Shown here piece after piece: positions 39,101 to 45,334 of a stretch of DNA of 64,000 bases. Where the stretch lies: NCBI GenBank assembly GCA_020796225.1, contig CM036775.1, forward strand, positions 12,531,671 through 12,595,670, in the 5' to 3' direction. Positions within the stretch are counted from its first letter, which is position 1. Each line of letters begins with the position of its first letter. The DNA comes from Arion vulgaris (lineage: Eukaryota; Mollusca; Gastropoda; Stylommatophora; Arionidae). Below the pieces are notes generated by a model. The model was not told the DNA's origin. It saw only the letters and a list, made by a program, of their open reading frames with translations, and did not search any database. The position numbers and the translations under genes were made by a program.

Positions 39101-39131
39101 TCTATAAGTGGTCTGCAGGTCAGAGATACAG
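18058..39131 (+). CDS. OSBP: Oxysterol-binding protein (OSBP), 5' part: PH domain and helical region
   Basis: A sterol/PI4P exchange protein acting at ER-Golgi contacts. Join(18058..18179, 20972..21177, 34860..35122, 38951..39131) gives 257 codons, open at the 3' end (phase 1). Residues about 12-107 are the PH domain: [20 protein letters not shown], then [14 protein letters not shown] and [20 protein letters not shown]. The KR in GYQKRW sits where vertebrate OSBP has the RR needed for PI4P binding. Next come an acidic stretch (SESDEED) and a helical, probably coiled-coil region ([54 protein letters not shown]). All junctions are GT/AG with phases 2, 1, 0, 1. The long N-terminal extension of vertebrate OSBP is absent. 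The FFAT motif and sterol-binding ORD were not seen before 64000. Intron 2 is 13.7 kb. OSBP rather than a short ORP is favoured by the matching middle region. Confidence 0.95.
18360..19734. other. Unassigned part of OSBP intron 1
   Basis: AT-rich with no recognised repeat, exon or tandem array. An open frame at 19245-19451 has no recognisable family features. Confidence 0.4.
19735..20000 (-). mobile_element. Retroposon D
   Basis: Inverted copy. The left end has the CTT-less tail remnant and the right end the head CCCCGGCAACACAGGGGCG. It is in OSBP intron 1. Before it, 18360-19734 shows nothing I can assign except an A run at about 19722-19738. Confidence 0.8.
20035..20140 (-). repeat. Repeat H fragment
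   Basis: Inverted match to 4240-4370 (GAGATCTTCCTGTGTAAGAA, GAGATCGGAGCACA). Confidence 0.65.
20215..20425 (-). mobile_element. LINE L 3' end
   Basis: Contains the inverted L-family tail CACAGCGTCAGGTCAAGAAG and the KAKGRP-type coding region on the minus strand (GGTACAAAGCAAAAGGCCGG). Confidence 0.75.
20505..20800 (-). mobile_element. LINE N 3' end
   Basis: Near-identical in places to 3655-3960 (CCGGGTTGTTGCCCAGTGTC), both inverted. It lies about 170 bp before OSBP exon 2. Confidence 0.7.
20972..21177 (+). CDS. OSBP: OSBP exon 2 (second half of the PH domain)
   Basis: Acceptor TTTCAATACAG, donor GTATGT. Encodes [20 protein letters not shown] through [20 protein letters not shown] and MVDA. 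The last helix with its conserved W (QKWIMAL) marks the PH-domain end. Enters at phase 2, leaves at phase 1. Confidence 0.95.
21215..21455 (-). mobile_element. Retroposon D
   Basis: Inverted copy only about 40 bp after the exon 2 donor (TTCTTGAACGCTCATAT start; CGCCTCTTACG; right end GGGACCCCGCAACA). Confidence 0.8.
21640..22372. repeat. 41-bp tandem repeat with CTGCAGGTGATT in each unit
   Basis: About 17 units of ACTGCAGGTGATTATTAACA plus ACTAAACTTAGTCCAATGTAT, a few with small deletions. Each intact unit holds CAGGTG, which is both an E-box and a donor-like CAG/GTGATT. It lies in OSBP intron 2. Confidence 0.95.
22440..22962 (+). repeat. Repeat J, diverged copy
   Basis: Shares the end GGCACAGGAACGGAG and CCCGTTGCAGGGAAGTTGGA with 42485-43050; the middle is more diverged. 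Confidence 0.65.
22963..23570. other. Unassigned, with a short GTATGCACACC-rich stretch
   Basis: At 23290-23395 an irregular repeat of ATTGTATGCACACCATAT-like units occurs. Nothing else recognised. Confidence 0.5.
23571..23805. repeat. Tandem duplication of about 127 bp
   Basis: TCGATGTTTATACCAAA followed by TTTTTAGTGAGATCTTGAGC occurs twice (about 23597 and 23725), with small differences. Possibly part of an old LINE. Confidence 0.7.
23806..24639. other. Unassigned part of OSBP intron 2
   Basis: No frames or repeat families recognised. Confidence 0.4.
24640..24905 (-). mobile_element. LINE 3' remnant (Z' family)
   Basis: Homologous to 56-240 and 55890-56115 (TTACAGTCAATTGGCAAGTG, AGATTCTGCACCTTTG). 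Confidence 0.6.
25500..26100 (+). mobile_element. LINE L 3' end with terminal minisatellite
   Basis: Encodes [53 protein letters not shown]. Its last 41-42 bp are tandemly repeated four times at 25919-26083. Confidence 0.82.
25919..26083. repeat. 41-42 bp tandem repeat of a LINE tail
   Basis: TTAGAAATCTCTTCTTGACC plus TGACGCTGTGAGGCAAACAG is repeated four times, starting at 25921, 25962, 26004 and 26046. A single copy exists in other L elements, so the expansion is local. Confidence 0.93.
26210..26400 (+). mobile_element. LINE M 3' fragment
   Basis: Encodes [22 protein letters not shown] residues across frames and is the reverse complement of 17195-17340. Confidence 0.6.
26401..26939. other. 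Unassigned part of OSBP intron 2
   Basis: Nothing recognised beyond the (GAT)n-like end of the preceding LINE at about 26446. Confidence 0.4.
26940..27205 (+). mobile_element. LINE I 3' end
   Basis: Contains GGAGAAGATGGAGATATGTT and TGGGATACAAAGGGTTCAAG, coding for a [15 protein letters not shown]-type LINE end. Confidence 0.7.
27218..27422 (-). mobile_element. SINE-A
   Basis: Inverted copy with its T-run at 27219-27228 and the tRNA-like head at the right end. Confidence 0.8.
27545..28088 (-). mobile_element. SINE-B split by a small RTE derivative
   Basis: Left half at 27545-27639, right half at 27928-28088. The tRNA-like head is at the right end (CCACTTGGCCACAGAGACC inverted). Confidence 0.85.
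27640..27927 (-). mobile_element. Internally deleted RTE derivative, 288 bp
   Basis: Flanked by a perfect 10-bp duplication TGAGTGTATT (27630-27639, 27928-27937). On the minus strand it begins CGCCCGAGTGGTTACCAGGG, runs through a 5' leader, and jumps to the RTE 3' end coding [17 protein letters not shown] residues. Same ends as 39449-39913 but with a larger internal deletion. Confidence 0.85.
28250..28440 (-). mobile_element. LINE RNase H family, 3' end
   Basis: Inverted match to 9110-9160 and 9890-9955 (GACACTGTCTGGCATGTCCA; GTTATGCGATCAACGTTAC). Confidence 0.65.
28735..29090 (-). mobile_element. LINE L 3' end
   Basis: The minus strand encodes [33 protein letters not shown] and [14 protein letters not shown] in one frame. 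A short plus-strand relative lies just left, at 28618-28700. Confidence 0.82.
29095..29480 (+). mobile_element. LINE RNase H end
   Basis: Encodes [19 protein letters not shown] residues and the SQTLERV segment, and ends in CATAACATAACATAAC. Homologous to 8925-9955. Confidence 0.72.
29715..30010 (+). mobile_element. LINE O 3' end
   Basis: Matches 11225-11520 (CACCGAATACATTGAAAGAC, GGGAAGACCAAGAAAAG, CATCATCCACCTGGGAATAG). Confidence 0.75.
30412..30612 (-). mobile_element. SINE-G, partial
   Basis: Inverted copy (CTCGAGGTATATTGAGTGCT, GTCAACATTATGCCAGCTGC), cut at its head. Confidence 0.7.
30595..30745 (+). mobile_element. SINE-C, partial
   Basis: Body CACAACCCAAGAGTA and GGCAGTTTGGAAGCAAATTT, ending near CCACGATTTTCAT. 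Confidence 0.7.
30836..31085 (-). mobile_element. SINE-G
   Basis: Very similar to 9534-9782 (GTCAATACAGTGTTAGGCCT, TTCATTGACCGTCGGCACAC). Confidence 0.8.
31310..31497 (-). mobile_element. SINE-P (tRNA-like)
   Basis: The minus strand has a tRNA-like head (GGCCGAATGGATTAAACTCG, GGGAGATCCGTGTTCAACTC). Related to 58110-58282. Confidence 0.55.
31620..31783 (-). mobile_element. LINE K 3' end, split by a SINE-A
   Basis: Matches 12850-13020 (GATCTCCACAAATCTCT, CATGAAGTCAGGCTATCCAA) and resumes briefly after the SINE at 31989. Confidence 0.72.
31784..31987 (-). mobile_element. SINE-A with TSD
   Basis: Inverted copy with its T-run at 31782-31795. Flanked by TACAATGTG on both sides (left at about 31772, right at about 31989), and the LINE K sequence is continuous across it. 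Confidence 0.85.
32010..32370 (+). mobile_element. LINE L 3' end
   Basis: Encodes [40 protein letters not shown] and [20 protein letters not shown]. Confidence 0.8.
32418..32657 (+). mobile_element. Retroposon E
   Basis: Head CTCGAGTGGTTACCCAGGCC; middle GGTTTGGCTGAAATCGATGC; end TTGGCAAAGATCAAACATAT to a short GAAGAAG tail. Confidence 0.8.
32698..32866 (+). mobile_element. SINE-G, partial
   Basis: tRNA-like head GTAGTCTAGTGGTTAGTGCA with a B-box-like GGATCAAATTCC; body CTCAGGTCGACCCAGTCTCA. Confidence 0.7.
32870..33130 (-). mobile_element. LINE 3' end with (ATC) tail
   Basis: The minus strand encodes [20 protein letters not shown], a LINE C-terminal RGRPRK motif. (ATC)n at 32870-32887 is its inverted (GAT) tail. 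Related, inverted, to 45100-45330. Confidence 0.68.
33140..34180. other. Mostly unassigned, with weak internal duplications
   Basis: A degenerate duplication of about 145 bp joins 33450-33530 and 33600-33680 (AGAGTTGCTTC, AAGTCTTTCT). TTGAGGAAATAA followed by GGAAAGAGTTAA occurs twice, at about 33796 and 33882. No exons seen. Confidence 0.5.
34183..34608 (-). mobile_element. RTE LINE 3' end
   Basis: Across frames the minus strand encodes [16 protein letters not shown], [17 protein letters not shown] and [20 protein letters not shown] residues, the RTE C terminus also seen at 49534-49984. It lies about 250 bp before OSBP exon 3. Confidence 0.75.
34621..34724 (+). mobile_element. SINE-A, 5'-truncated, with TSD
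   Basis: Only the 3' half (from CCAGATTTGCGG) with an A-rich tail. Flanked by AAGTGAGTAAGT on both sides (34609-34620, 34725-34736). Truncation at the 5' end plus a duplication is a mark of LINE-driven insertion. Confidence 0.88.
34860..35122 (+). CDS. OSBP: OSBP exon 3
   Basis: Acceptor CCAATTTACAG, donor GTAAGT. Encodes [20 protein letters not shown] through [18 protein letters not shown] to [15 protein letters not shown]. The last 31 nt and the donor form the first unit of the 89-bp array. Codon TAG follows at 35132, so reading into the intron stops at once. Confidence 0.95.
35092..35447. repeat. 89-bp tandem repeat carrying the OSBP exon 3 donor, four copies
   Basis: Starts at 35092, 35181, 35270 and 35359, with a fifth partial start at 35448. 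Each unit holds the exon end AATGCTATGATAAAT, the donor GTAAGTT and about 55 bp of intron. Units are nearly identical, so the expansion is recent. Confidence 0.97.
35640..35745 (+). repeat. Short repeat with GCGAGCCATCAGTATGC
   Basis: Also found near 585-665 and inverted at 27430-27540 and 43862-43990 (CAGTATGCATACCCTTCAAC, GAGACTGAGCACCTATG). Probably another retroposon; class unclear. Confidence 0.5.
35935..36193 (+). mobile_element. Retroposon D (left arm of an inverted pair)
   Basis: Diverged head, body CTACTTGTAGGCATAACTGG, and tail CAAAGAAGAAG at 36183-36193. Confidence 0.78.
36194..36229 (+). pseudogene. 36-bp near-copy of OSBP exon 3 inside intron 3
   Basis: Matches exon 3 positions 35066-35101 at 31 of 36 bases. 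It would encode [12 protein letters not shown] against [12 protein letters not shown]. Two of the five differences are third-position synonymous. It is bounded on both sides by D retroposon tails. It may be the relic of a duplicated exon; chance similarity is unlikely but not excluded. Confidence 0.6.
36230..36478 (-). mobile_element. Retroposon D (right arm of an inverted pair)
   Basis: Inverted tail TCTTCTTCAAATGCTCC at the left; head CCCCAGCACCACATGGGCGG at the right. Confidence 0.8.
36598..36690 (+). repeat. Repeat F, 5' part
   Basis: GCGAAACACGTAAAAACAAAG through AAAGTCTTTATCAAGCAAAG; interrupted by SINE-B and continued from about 36939. Confidence 0.72.
36694..36938 (+). mobile_element. 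SINE-B nested in F
   Basis: Head GGTCTCTGTGGCTGAGTGGT; end CAATCCTTCGGCTTTAAAAC. Flanked by GGGTACAACAG and GGATACAACAG, a near-perfect duplication of F sequence. Confidence 0.85.
37046..37440. repeat. Repeat F with inverted ends
   Basis: AAAACAAAGTACTATAGTTT at the left is repeated inverted at the right (AAACTATAGTACTTTGTTTT), each arm about 45 bp. The middle contains CCTATCAAATGAAAACCTGG and GAAACAATAAACAATTAAGT. Confidence 0.75.
37576..37836 (+). mobile_element. SINE-G
   Basis: CTCAGGTCAACCCAGCCTCA, GTGTGCCGACTGTCAATG, ending CTCGAGGTAGGAAAA. Confidence 0.75.
38060..38270 (+). mobile_element. LINE I 3' end
   Basis: GTTCAAGAAAGAGAGGAG and GCCCTATGTAACGTTTAATG, shared with 26940-27205. 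Confidence 0.65.
38314..38514 (+). mobile_element. SINE-A with TSD
   Basis: Flanked by AATAAGATAGTGA on both sides (about 38300 and 38518). Ends in AAAAAAA. Confidence 0.85.
38951..39131 (+). CDS. OSBP: OSBP exon 4
   Basis: Acceptor GTGCTATCAG, donor GTAAGT. Encodes [40 protein letters not shown] and [20 protein letters not shown] plus one base. It corresponds to the coiled segment after NAMIN in vertebrate OSBP. Last OSBP exon I could find. Confidence 0.94.
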
Positions 39132-39263
39132 GTAAGTTTACCTTTATTTGTATTTTGTGTGTGGTCACTAATGTTTGACTAATTCCTTACCTTTTTTACT
39201 AATTTTTAAATTAGTTTGTGCAGGACATTCTTTGAAATATGATCCATGTAACTCCTTTAACTG

Positions 39264-40112
39264 TGGGCATCTGTGGCTTAGCTGTTAGTGAACCAAGACA
39301 AAAGCCATGTTTTTACAAGCCATTTGTTTTGGAATAAAAACGCCTTTAATGTTGCTCCTGGTAAAAAGGCATCCAACTCAAAGCCACGTAGTGTGGTGTT
39401 TGGTCCACAAGAAGTTAGTGGTGGTGAGCTCAATCACAGCCCAAGAGTCTTCTTCTTCACCCTTCGCCCTAGGGAAGCATAGGTCCGCAACCAAGGCCTT
39501 CCAAGCCCGCCTATCCAAGACCATCTTTTCCAGATCTCGCCACTCTCTCTCCATTTTTGCATTCCATTCTAACTCCGTCTCCAGGTATTTCAGGTCTTCC
39601 TTACTTGAACATCGTGGGACATTCCAGGTGCCAATCCTGAGATCTTCCGGTTGAAAGAAGGTGAGTCGGCAGCCCGATTTTCTTTCTAATTTCACCGGGT
39701 CGCTCATGAGTCCCTCTATTTGGGGTCCCTCTTCTTCCTCGGGTGGCGAGCTTTGAATTTTCTTGGCTGTGGTTTCTGTAGCTATCTGGTGTTTTTACGG
39801 TGTGGGGTAGCCAGCCCCACGACCAACCTCCTTAGTCGCTCTACGACATGCATGGCAGGTGACAGTGGTTATATTCTTTACATCCCCAATTTGGGCCCTG
39901 GTAACCACCGGCGACAGCCCAAGAGTACCCGGTTCAAACTCCGCTGCAGGCAGTTTGGAAGCAAATTTGTTCTTGTGGATTTTTAGCAATTGGTAAAAAT
40001 AAACCTCATCGTTCAGAAAGCAATGGCAAATCACTGAATGGTTTCCCTAGAAAATCAACGACTTGTTTGCTGTGGTTGATGGTAACTTTCTGTAATGGAA
40101 ATGCCATGATTT
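39264..40112 (+). mobile_element. SINE-C split by an RTE derivative
   Basis: Head GGGCATCTGTGGCTTAGC; continues to the duplication at 39436-39448 and resumes at 39914 (GGCAGTTTGGAAGCAAATTT). Confidence 0.75.
39449..39913 (-). mobile_element. Internally deleted RTE derivative, 465 bp, both ends present
   Basis: Flanked by a perfect 13-bp duplication ACAGCCCAAGAGT (39436-39448, 39914-39926). On the minus strand it has the E/D-type head, a leader, an 85-codon frame starting MSDPVKLERKSGCRLTFFQP, the endonuclease start LRIGTWNVPRCSSKEDL, then the RTE C terminus [20 protein letters not shown], and a (GAAGAAG) tail. The whole RT region is missing. Confidence 0.87.
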
Positions 40113-40171
40113 TCATTTTCAACTCTTTTAACATGGACATCTCAAACCTTCATAGTAAGTCATTTGATTTT

Positions 40172-40425
40172 GGGGGTCTCTGTGGCTAAGTAGTTACACC
40201 CTTTGACTTGTGAGTCGAATGTCATGGGTTCAAATCCAGACCGCGCTGTTCTGTTCACGAGTGCAGTTTTTCCAGAGACCCCTAGGATTGTTGCTGAAGC
40301 TACGGAGTACGTGCTTTTTGCAATACTCTCGGCAGGTGGTGTGCCATTTCTCTGGAGAGGGGCCGAGCTATATGGTGTAAAACCCAGTGCAATGAAGTCA
40401 ATCCTTTGGCTTTAAAACCCTTAAA
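40172..40425 (+). mobile_element. SINE-B
   Basis: Head GGTCTCTGTGGCTAAGTAGT; B-box-like GGGTTCAAATCC; ends CCTTTGGCTTTAAAACCC. Confidence 0.82.
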
Positions 40426-40502
40426 ATCTTAAATTTGATTTTTCTTGAACTGTACAGTCATTTATCAACAAAATAAATTGATGAAAACCACTCTATGTAC
40501 AG

Positions 40503-40690
40503 CTTAATTCTTCTTCTTTGCGTACGTTCTTTACGACCAATTTTAATCACTCTTTGTGATATGTTTGATCTTTGCCAAGAACGTTTATACGTTGCACATT
40601 GGTTTGGTAGGCCCCTAAACGTATAGGCTTCTACACACTTAGGACGCGTGCATCCAATTTCACCCAAAGACAAGTGTTGTAAAAGAGTCT
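40503..40690 (-). mobile_element. Retroposon E, 3' part
   Basis: Inverted: TTCTTCTTTGCG start, then ACGACCAATTTTAATCACTC. Truncated before the head. Confidence 0.75.
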
Positions 40691-40819
40691 TACACACTGG
40701 AAAGCCAGATCAAGCAAATTAGTACTAGACGGTGAATTGCAACATCTAGTAACAATGGGTAAAATGCAGGAGAGGAGAGATCAAGGAAGGCAGAGGGAGA
40801 AGATGTTGGATTAATAGCT

Positions 40820-41068
40820 TCGCCCCTGTGGTGCCGGAGCCCACAAAGGAAGCAAAGAATAGTACCACTGCGACTACAAGGCATGCCGTAAGAAGCACTA
40901 ATGTATGACATAGGGAAGCTACCTAGTAAATAAAAAGCATCATAGAAATCGGATGTGCTGGCCTACTTGTAGGTGCACAGCTGGCACAACGTACAATCGC
41001 TCTTAGGCTCAGATCAGATAGAAATCACAAAGAGTGGTTAACAAGTGGCGATATGGAGCTTTCAAAGA
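40820..41068 (+). mobile_element. Retroposon D
   Basis: Head CGCCCCTGTGGTGCCGGAGC; end GATATGGAGCTTTCAAAGAA. Confidence 0.82.
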
Positions 41069-41069
41069 A

Positions 41070-41650
41070 GAACAATGAATGGCTTGACCTTGTGACTCGA
41101 CACAAGATCGGCATCAGAAAAACTGATAGACTACACCAAGTAGAGAGAGAGAGAGTTGTGGACAGACGTGATCACCTACGCCGTCATGTATGGCACGATG
41201 ATCATGATCAAAGAAAGCACTGGTCAGTCTCAGGTTGGTTGTAGAGAACTTGTTCTGCAACAGAACTGCCAACATCATATCGGTCTTTTCTGATCATTTG
41301 GGGCTGGGCACCTTTGTAAAAGATATTTTGTTAGTACCAAAGTAGCTTCTTTCTTTAGCTTGTTGAATATATTTCATTTTTCAGTCTGTTGTAACTGCTT
41401 GTTCTTTTCTCTTGAGTTGGTAATATTCATAGTTTATCTGGTGGACCAAGTGTTTAGTTTAACATTTTGTCTTGTGGACTGAGTGTTCAGTTTAACTCTT
41501 GATCATAGAATTTCTTTAAAGATCTTCTTTGCTAGTTTATAATTTATGTTATATTATGCGATCGACTTCATGGCACATTGGGCATTCGTGCTCTGTACTC
41601 GGTTTTTTTTGGCGAGCATACAACACTTGATAATTCTCGTATTTATTTTT
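41070..41650. other. Mostly unassigned; a LINE scrap at 41555-41600
   Basis: TTATGCGATCGACTTCATGG and CACATTGGGCATTCG match the RNase H LINE 3' end, inverted. The rest is unrecognised. Confidence 0.45.
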
Positions 41651-41657
41651 GTTGTTG

Positions 41658-41914
41658 CTAACTCTTCTTCTTTGCGTTCATTCTTTACGACCAATTTTAA
41701 TCACTCTTGTGATATGTTTGATCTTTGCCAAGAACATGTATACGTTGCACATTGGTTTGGTAGGCCCCTAAACACATAGACTTTTACACGTTTAGGACAT
41801 GCACATCCGATTTCAGCCAAACCTCCTTAGTCGCCTCTTACGACATGTGGCAGGTAACAGTGGTTCTATTCTTTACACCCCAAATTTGGGCCACGGTAAC
41901 CACTCGGGTGTTTT
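41658..41914 (-). mobile_element. Retroposon E
   Basis: Inverted near-complete copy: TTCTTCTTTGCGTTCATTCT at the left, CGGTAACCACTCGGGTG at the right. Confidence 0.82.
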
Positions 41915-42029
41915 TGCTAACTGTTTAGACATTAATAACTTGCTCATGTCATTGAATGTACATTTGGCCATTCATATTCTCTTCGTAAGCTCTTTTTCCC
42001 ATCTGCTATCATGTGTCCTAGATATTTTC

Positions 42030-42494
42030 TTCTTCGAACGCTCCATATAGACCACTTGTTCAACCACTCTTTATGATTTGTATATGATCCAAGTCTAAGA
42101 GCAATTGTACATTGTGTAGTGTATGCGCTACAAGTAGGCCAGCACATCCAATTTCTGCTACGCTTTTTATTTACTAGGGTGGCTTCCTAGGCCTCACTTC
42201 AGTGACCTCTTAGGACATGCCATGCCTTGTAGGTCACAGTGTTAGTATTCTTTACTCCCCTTGCAAGCCCTGCAACACACAGCGGTGACTTATATATAAG
42301 ATATTGTTTTCTTGTTTCAGTAGTTCTCCATGTATTTATATATATGGAAAAATCTAGGCCATGCCTTGTAGGTCACAGTGTTAGTATTCTTTACTCCCTT
42401 GCAAGCCCGGCAACACACAGGCGGTGACTTATATATAAGATATTGTTTTCTTGTTTCAGTAGTTCTCCATGTATTTATATATATGGAAAATCTG
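42030..42494 (-). mobile_element. Retroposon D with a 139-bp duplication at its head side
   Basis: Inverted D (CGAACGCTCCATATAGACCA). The stretch starting AGGTCACAGTGTTAGTATTC occurs at 42231 and again at 42370, carrying the D head and downstream flank (TTTCAGTAGTTCTCCATGTA) twice. Confidence 0.8.
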
Positions 42495-43050
42495 CCAGCA
42501 ATGGTGGAATGCGGGAGAGCCATTCAGAATCAGAACTGTTTGATTCTGGATGCTACTTGCTAGCGCATTTCTGCCATGTTTGGTCAGGTATTTTCCAGTT
42601 TCGTTTGCTGAGCTACTGAGTAAGTGATTGAGCAATGCTGTGAGCTACAAATGTTACATGGAATGCTTTTGCTGTGTCAATCGTGCATTTGTTGTGATTG
42701 TGGGTATTCAGAAAATGGCGGACAGCGGTTATGATGAACCAACTCAATCTGTCGACGCAGTGTTTTGCTTGTGCAGAAAGCTGGATTTTGTCGTGATTAT
42801 GTTCCCTTCGACATGAATTGCAATTTAAGTGCTGAACCATTTTGTGTTGACACTTTAGCGACGCCATATGCATTTATGCAGTGCTGGTTGCTTTTGTGTG
42901 TGTACGGCTGTTTCATTCTGGCATTAGTTCATGACACAGGACACAGTTGTTAGCATTGCATGTGCTTTTCGTTGGCACAGGAACGGAGCAATTATGGAGT
43001 GACCCGTTGCAGTGAAGTTGGAACCATTCATATGAACGATATGAACTAAT
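42485..43050 (+). repeat. Repeat J, longest copy
   Basis: About 565 bp from ATCTGCCAGCAATGGTGGAA to GTTGGAACCATTCATATGAA. No long frame or terminal repeats. Four copies in the window. Confidence 0.78.
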
Positions 43051-43059
43051 TATATATAT

Positions 43060-43300
43060 ATTTTGGCTTCTCCTTCTTTGCTGATGTAGTAATATGTCAC
43101 CATAATATTCATTTTCTGGATATTAATATCCAATCTATATTCCTGGCTAGTTTTGTTTAGTTGGTTTACAAGTTCTTACTCTGTCTCGACTACAAATACT
43201 GTACCATCTGTCTCTTTATCTGAGTAGACAATAGGTTGTGCATCATGTACTTTGTTATGTGCTGAGTAACATAGTCTGTAGTGGTAATCCTTGCTCTGAA
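43060..43300 (-). mobile_element. LINE RT fragment
   Basis: The minus strand resembles the region just after the RT catalytic motif (LDINIQKMNIMVTYY and an upstream D-ETDGTVFVVE). Confidence 0.55.
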
Positions 43301-43301
43301 G

Positions 43302-43568
43302 AACCGTAGTAGCGTAGTTATTCATGAACACGCTTCTTAGGCGCATGGTCCAGGTTCAATCCCACAGTGAGCGGTGAGAAGTTTTTCAGACTGTAACTGC
43401 TCTGTTTGGCCGACCTAACCTCAATTAGGTACCAGGAAAAGCACTAGAAAGTAAAGACGACAGACAATGTTAATCACATCGCCCATCGTGTGCCGGCGGT
43501 CAATGAAAATACTGGCCTAACAACGTATTACCCACTATATCTCGAGGTATGAAAAAGGGAAAAAAAAA
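43302..43568 (+). mobile_element. SINE-G with A-rich tail
   Basis: Head GTAGTAGCGTAGTTATTCAT; body GCCGACCTAACCTCAATTAG; ends in GAAAAAGGGAAAAAAAAA. Confidence 0.78.
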
Positions 43569-43861
43569 ATCCTGGCTGCAGTTGAAACTGATGACAGAAG
43601 CTAATGTTGAAGATAGGTCTCTAATCTCTCTTTTTCTCAATAATGTGATATTTCGCTTCTCTTTTTGTTTTTGAGTCATCCTACACTGCGGCTCTTCTTG
43701 CCTGCCTGTCTCTGACCAAACGCTCCCAATTATTTTTGCATGTGCTGCATGCTATTAGATTACCCTTGCAAGTGTCAATGAAACATAGTAATGGATGCCC
43801 TTGCTGACCAGTACTAGTTGCGAATTGGTCATATAGAATGTGCTTTGGAATTTTTGGTTAT

Positions 43862-43990
43862 TGAACCAATGTCATTGCAATCAATGCAGACCCATAGGCG
43901 CCTAGTCTCCTCCAACAGATGTTGAAGGGTATGCATACTGTTGTCTCTGTGGCTCGCTGGTTAAAGACACTTCTCACTCTGCCCCTCAGG
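43862..43990 (-). repeat. Short tRNA-like repeat
   Basis: GACCCATAGGCGCCTAGTCT and GTCTCTGTGGCTCGCTGGTT; same family as 35640-35745. Confidence 0.45.
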
Positions 43991-44269
43991 CATCCAGTTC
44001 TACTTCTACATTGGCTAACTCCAAACTCCTTAATTCGCCAGAACAAAGTACTGTAGTTTTACTTGCTTCGCCATTGCGACATAGTTTTACTGCAGTCTTC
44101 CCTTATATCGATAATATTAAATCGCCAGATCGATTCAACATCTATTTTAGTGTCTCCATCCAACTGGCAGTCATGAAGATCCTCTGATCCACAGTATTCT
44201 TTAACTTGAGAGATAGCATGCCATGAACGTAGAGACAGAGGACGCTCATGGAGCACACATATCTTTTTG

Positions 44270-44400
44270 GTTTTATATTATTTTTCCATTGATCTTGAGT
44301 CATGGTAGTCCTTCAAACTGTTTGAAGATTTTCTCTGTGTAGATGTTACATAAACTAGGTGACATGATACATCCCTGTCTCACTTATCTTTATTCTGTAT
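44270..44400 (-). mobile_element. LINE RT fragment
   Basis: The minus strand resembles the RT motif QGCIMSPSLCNIYTEKIFKQ followed by FEGLP. Confidence 0.6.
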
Positions 44401-44439
44401 ATGTACACATTTGATATTTTGCCTGTGCTAAATATCTTC

Positions 44440-44770
44440 TTCTTCAGCGATCTCTGGTCATGCGCTTAATTTACTGTGGACCACAAACTGGGCGGTCAGC
44501 TTCAGGTCTGTCAGGTTTCCCAAAGCTTAGTTTTCAGGTCGACTGGGTGTGGCCACATGTTGCTTCTCAGCTCACCCAGGAGAGGACAGTCTTGCAGGAT
44601 ATGCTCTGGTGTCTGTTTCGCCTGCTGACAAAGACAGAGAGCTGTTTAATTTATTCCTAGTCTATATAAGTGTTTGTTGAGTCTGCAGTGTCCTGTGCGT
44701 AGTCGAAATATAATGACCTGGTCTGTTCTGCTTAGGTCTTTGAGGGAGTCTTTTCCATAATCTTTTGTCT
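44440..44770 (-). mobile_element. LINE Q 3' coding end
   Basis: The minus strand encodes DQVIIFRLRTGHCRLNKHLY, CQQAKQTPEHILQDCPLLGE and LRSNMWPHPVDLKTKLW, with one in-frame stop. A zinc-knuckle LINE C terminus; partner of the composite at 15739-16242. Confidence 0.78.
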
Positions 44771-44799
44771 TCCAGTGCTAAATATAATACTGTTCTTTA

Positions 44800-45010
44800 T
44801 AATATGTTATCTCTCTCTAGCCTGTGACGCCCTTGGTGCTCAGGGCAGCAACAAGTGCATGTCATTCTTCTCTGTTCTTGACTCTCCACTGTATTGTATT
44901 CCAGCAGTTCATTTATTCAGTTCCTGTTCTAGTGTTCTTCAAATGGTTTTGGTCTTCCATATTTTCGTTTATCTTCTGGTGTCCATCTCATTGGCGGAGT
45001 AAACAATTCT
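44800..45010 (-). mobile_element. LINE fragment
   Basis: Resembles an inverted LINE C-terminal region (TTCAAATGGTTTTGGTCTTC; CTTATCTTCTGG-like). Weak. Confidence 0.4.
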
Positions 45011-45099
45011 ACCCGACAAGCGAGATGAAATTCATGTACATGTTAACATTCTGGGATGTGATAGTGACAAAAAGTGTTAGAATGTGAACTTAATGTTAG

Positions 45100-45330
45100 G
45101 TAAGAAAAGTGTGCAGTTAGAAATTAATCTACAACAGGCCCGGCAAGCCGATAGAAGATCTAATTTGCGACACAGAGATGCCCAAGCAGAAAATGGGAAA
45201 CGTAGCTGTAAGCGATCAACGGTCACAAATATCAGCTTACAAAGTGCCTTATAACAAGCACACACAAGATCACTACGTTTCTCTCCTCCTCCCTCCCCTT
45301 CCCCAAACCCCCCTATAAAGAAGTAAATGG
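45100..45330 (+). mobile_element. LINE 3' fragment
   Basis: Inverted relative of 32930-33060 (AATATCAGCTTACAAAGTGC, AACAAGCACACACAAGATCA). Confidence 0.5.
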
Positions 45331-45334
45331 TGAA

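Noticed and set aside
39307..39654. 115-codon plus-strand frame
   Set aside because: Antisense shadow of the RTE derivative on the minus strand.
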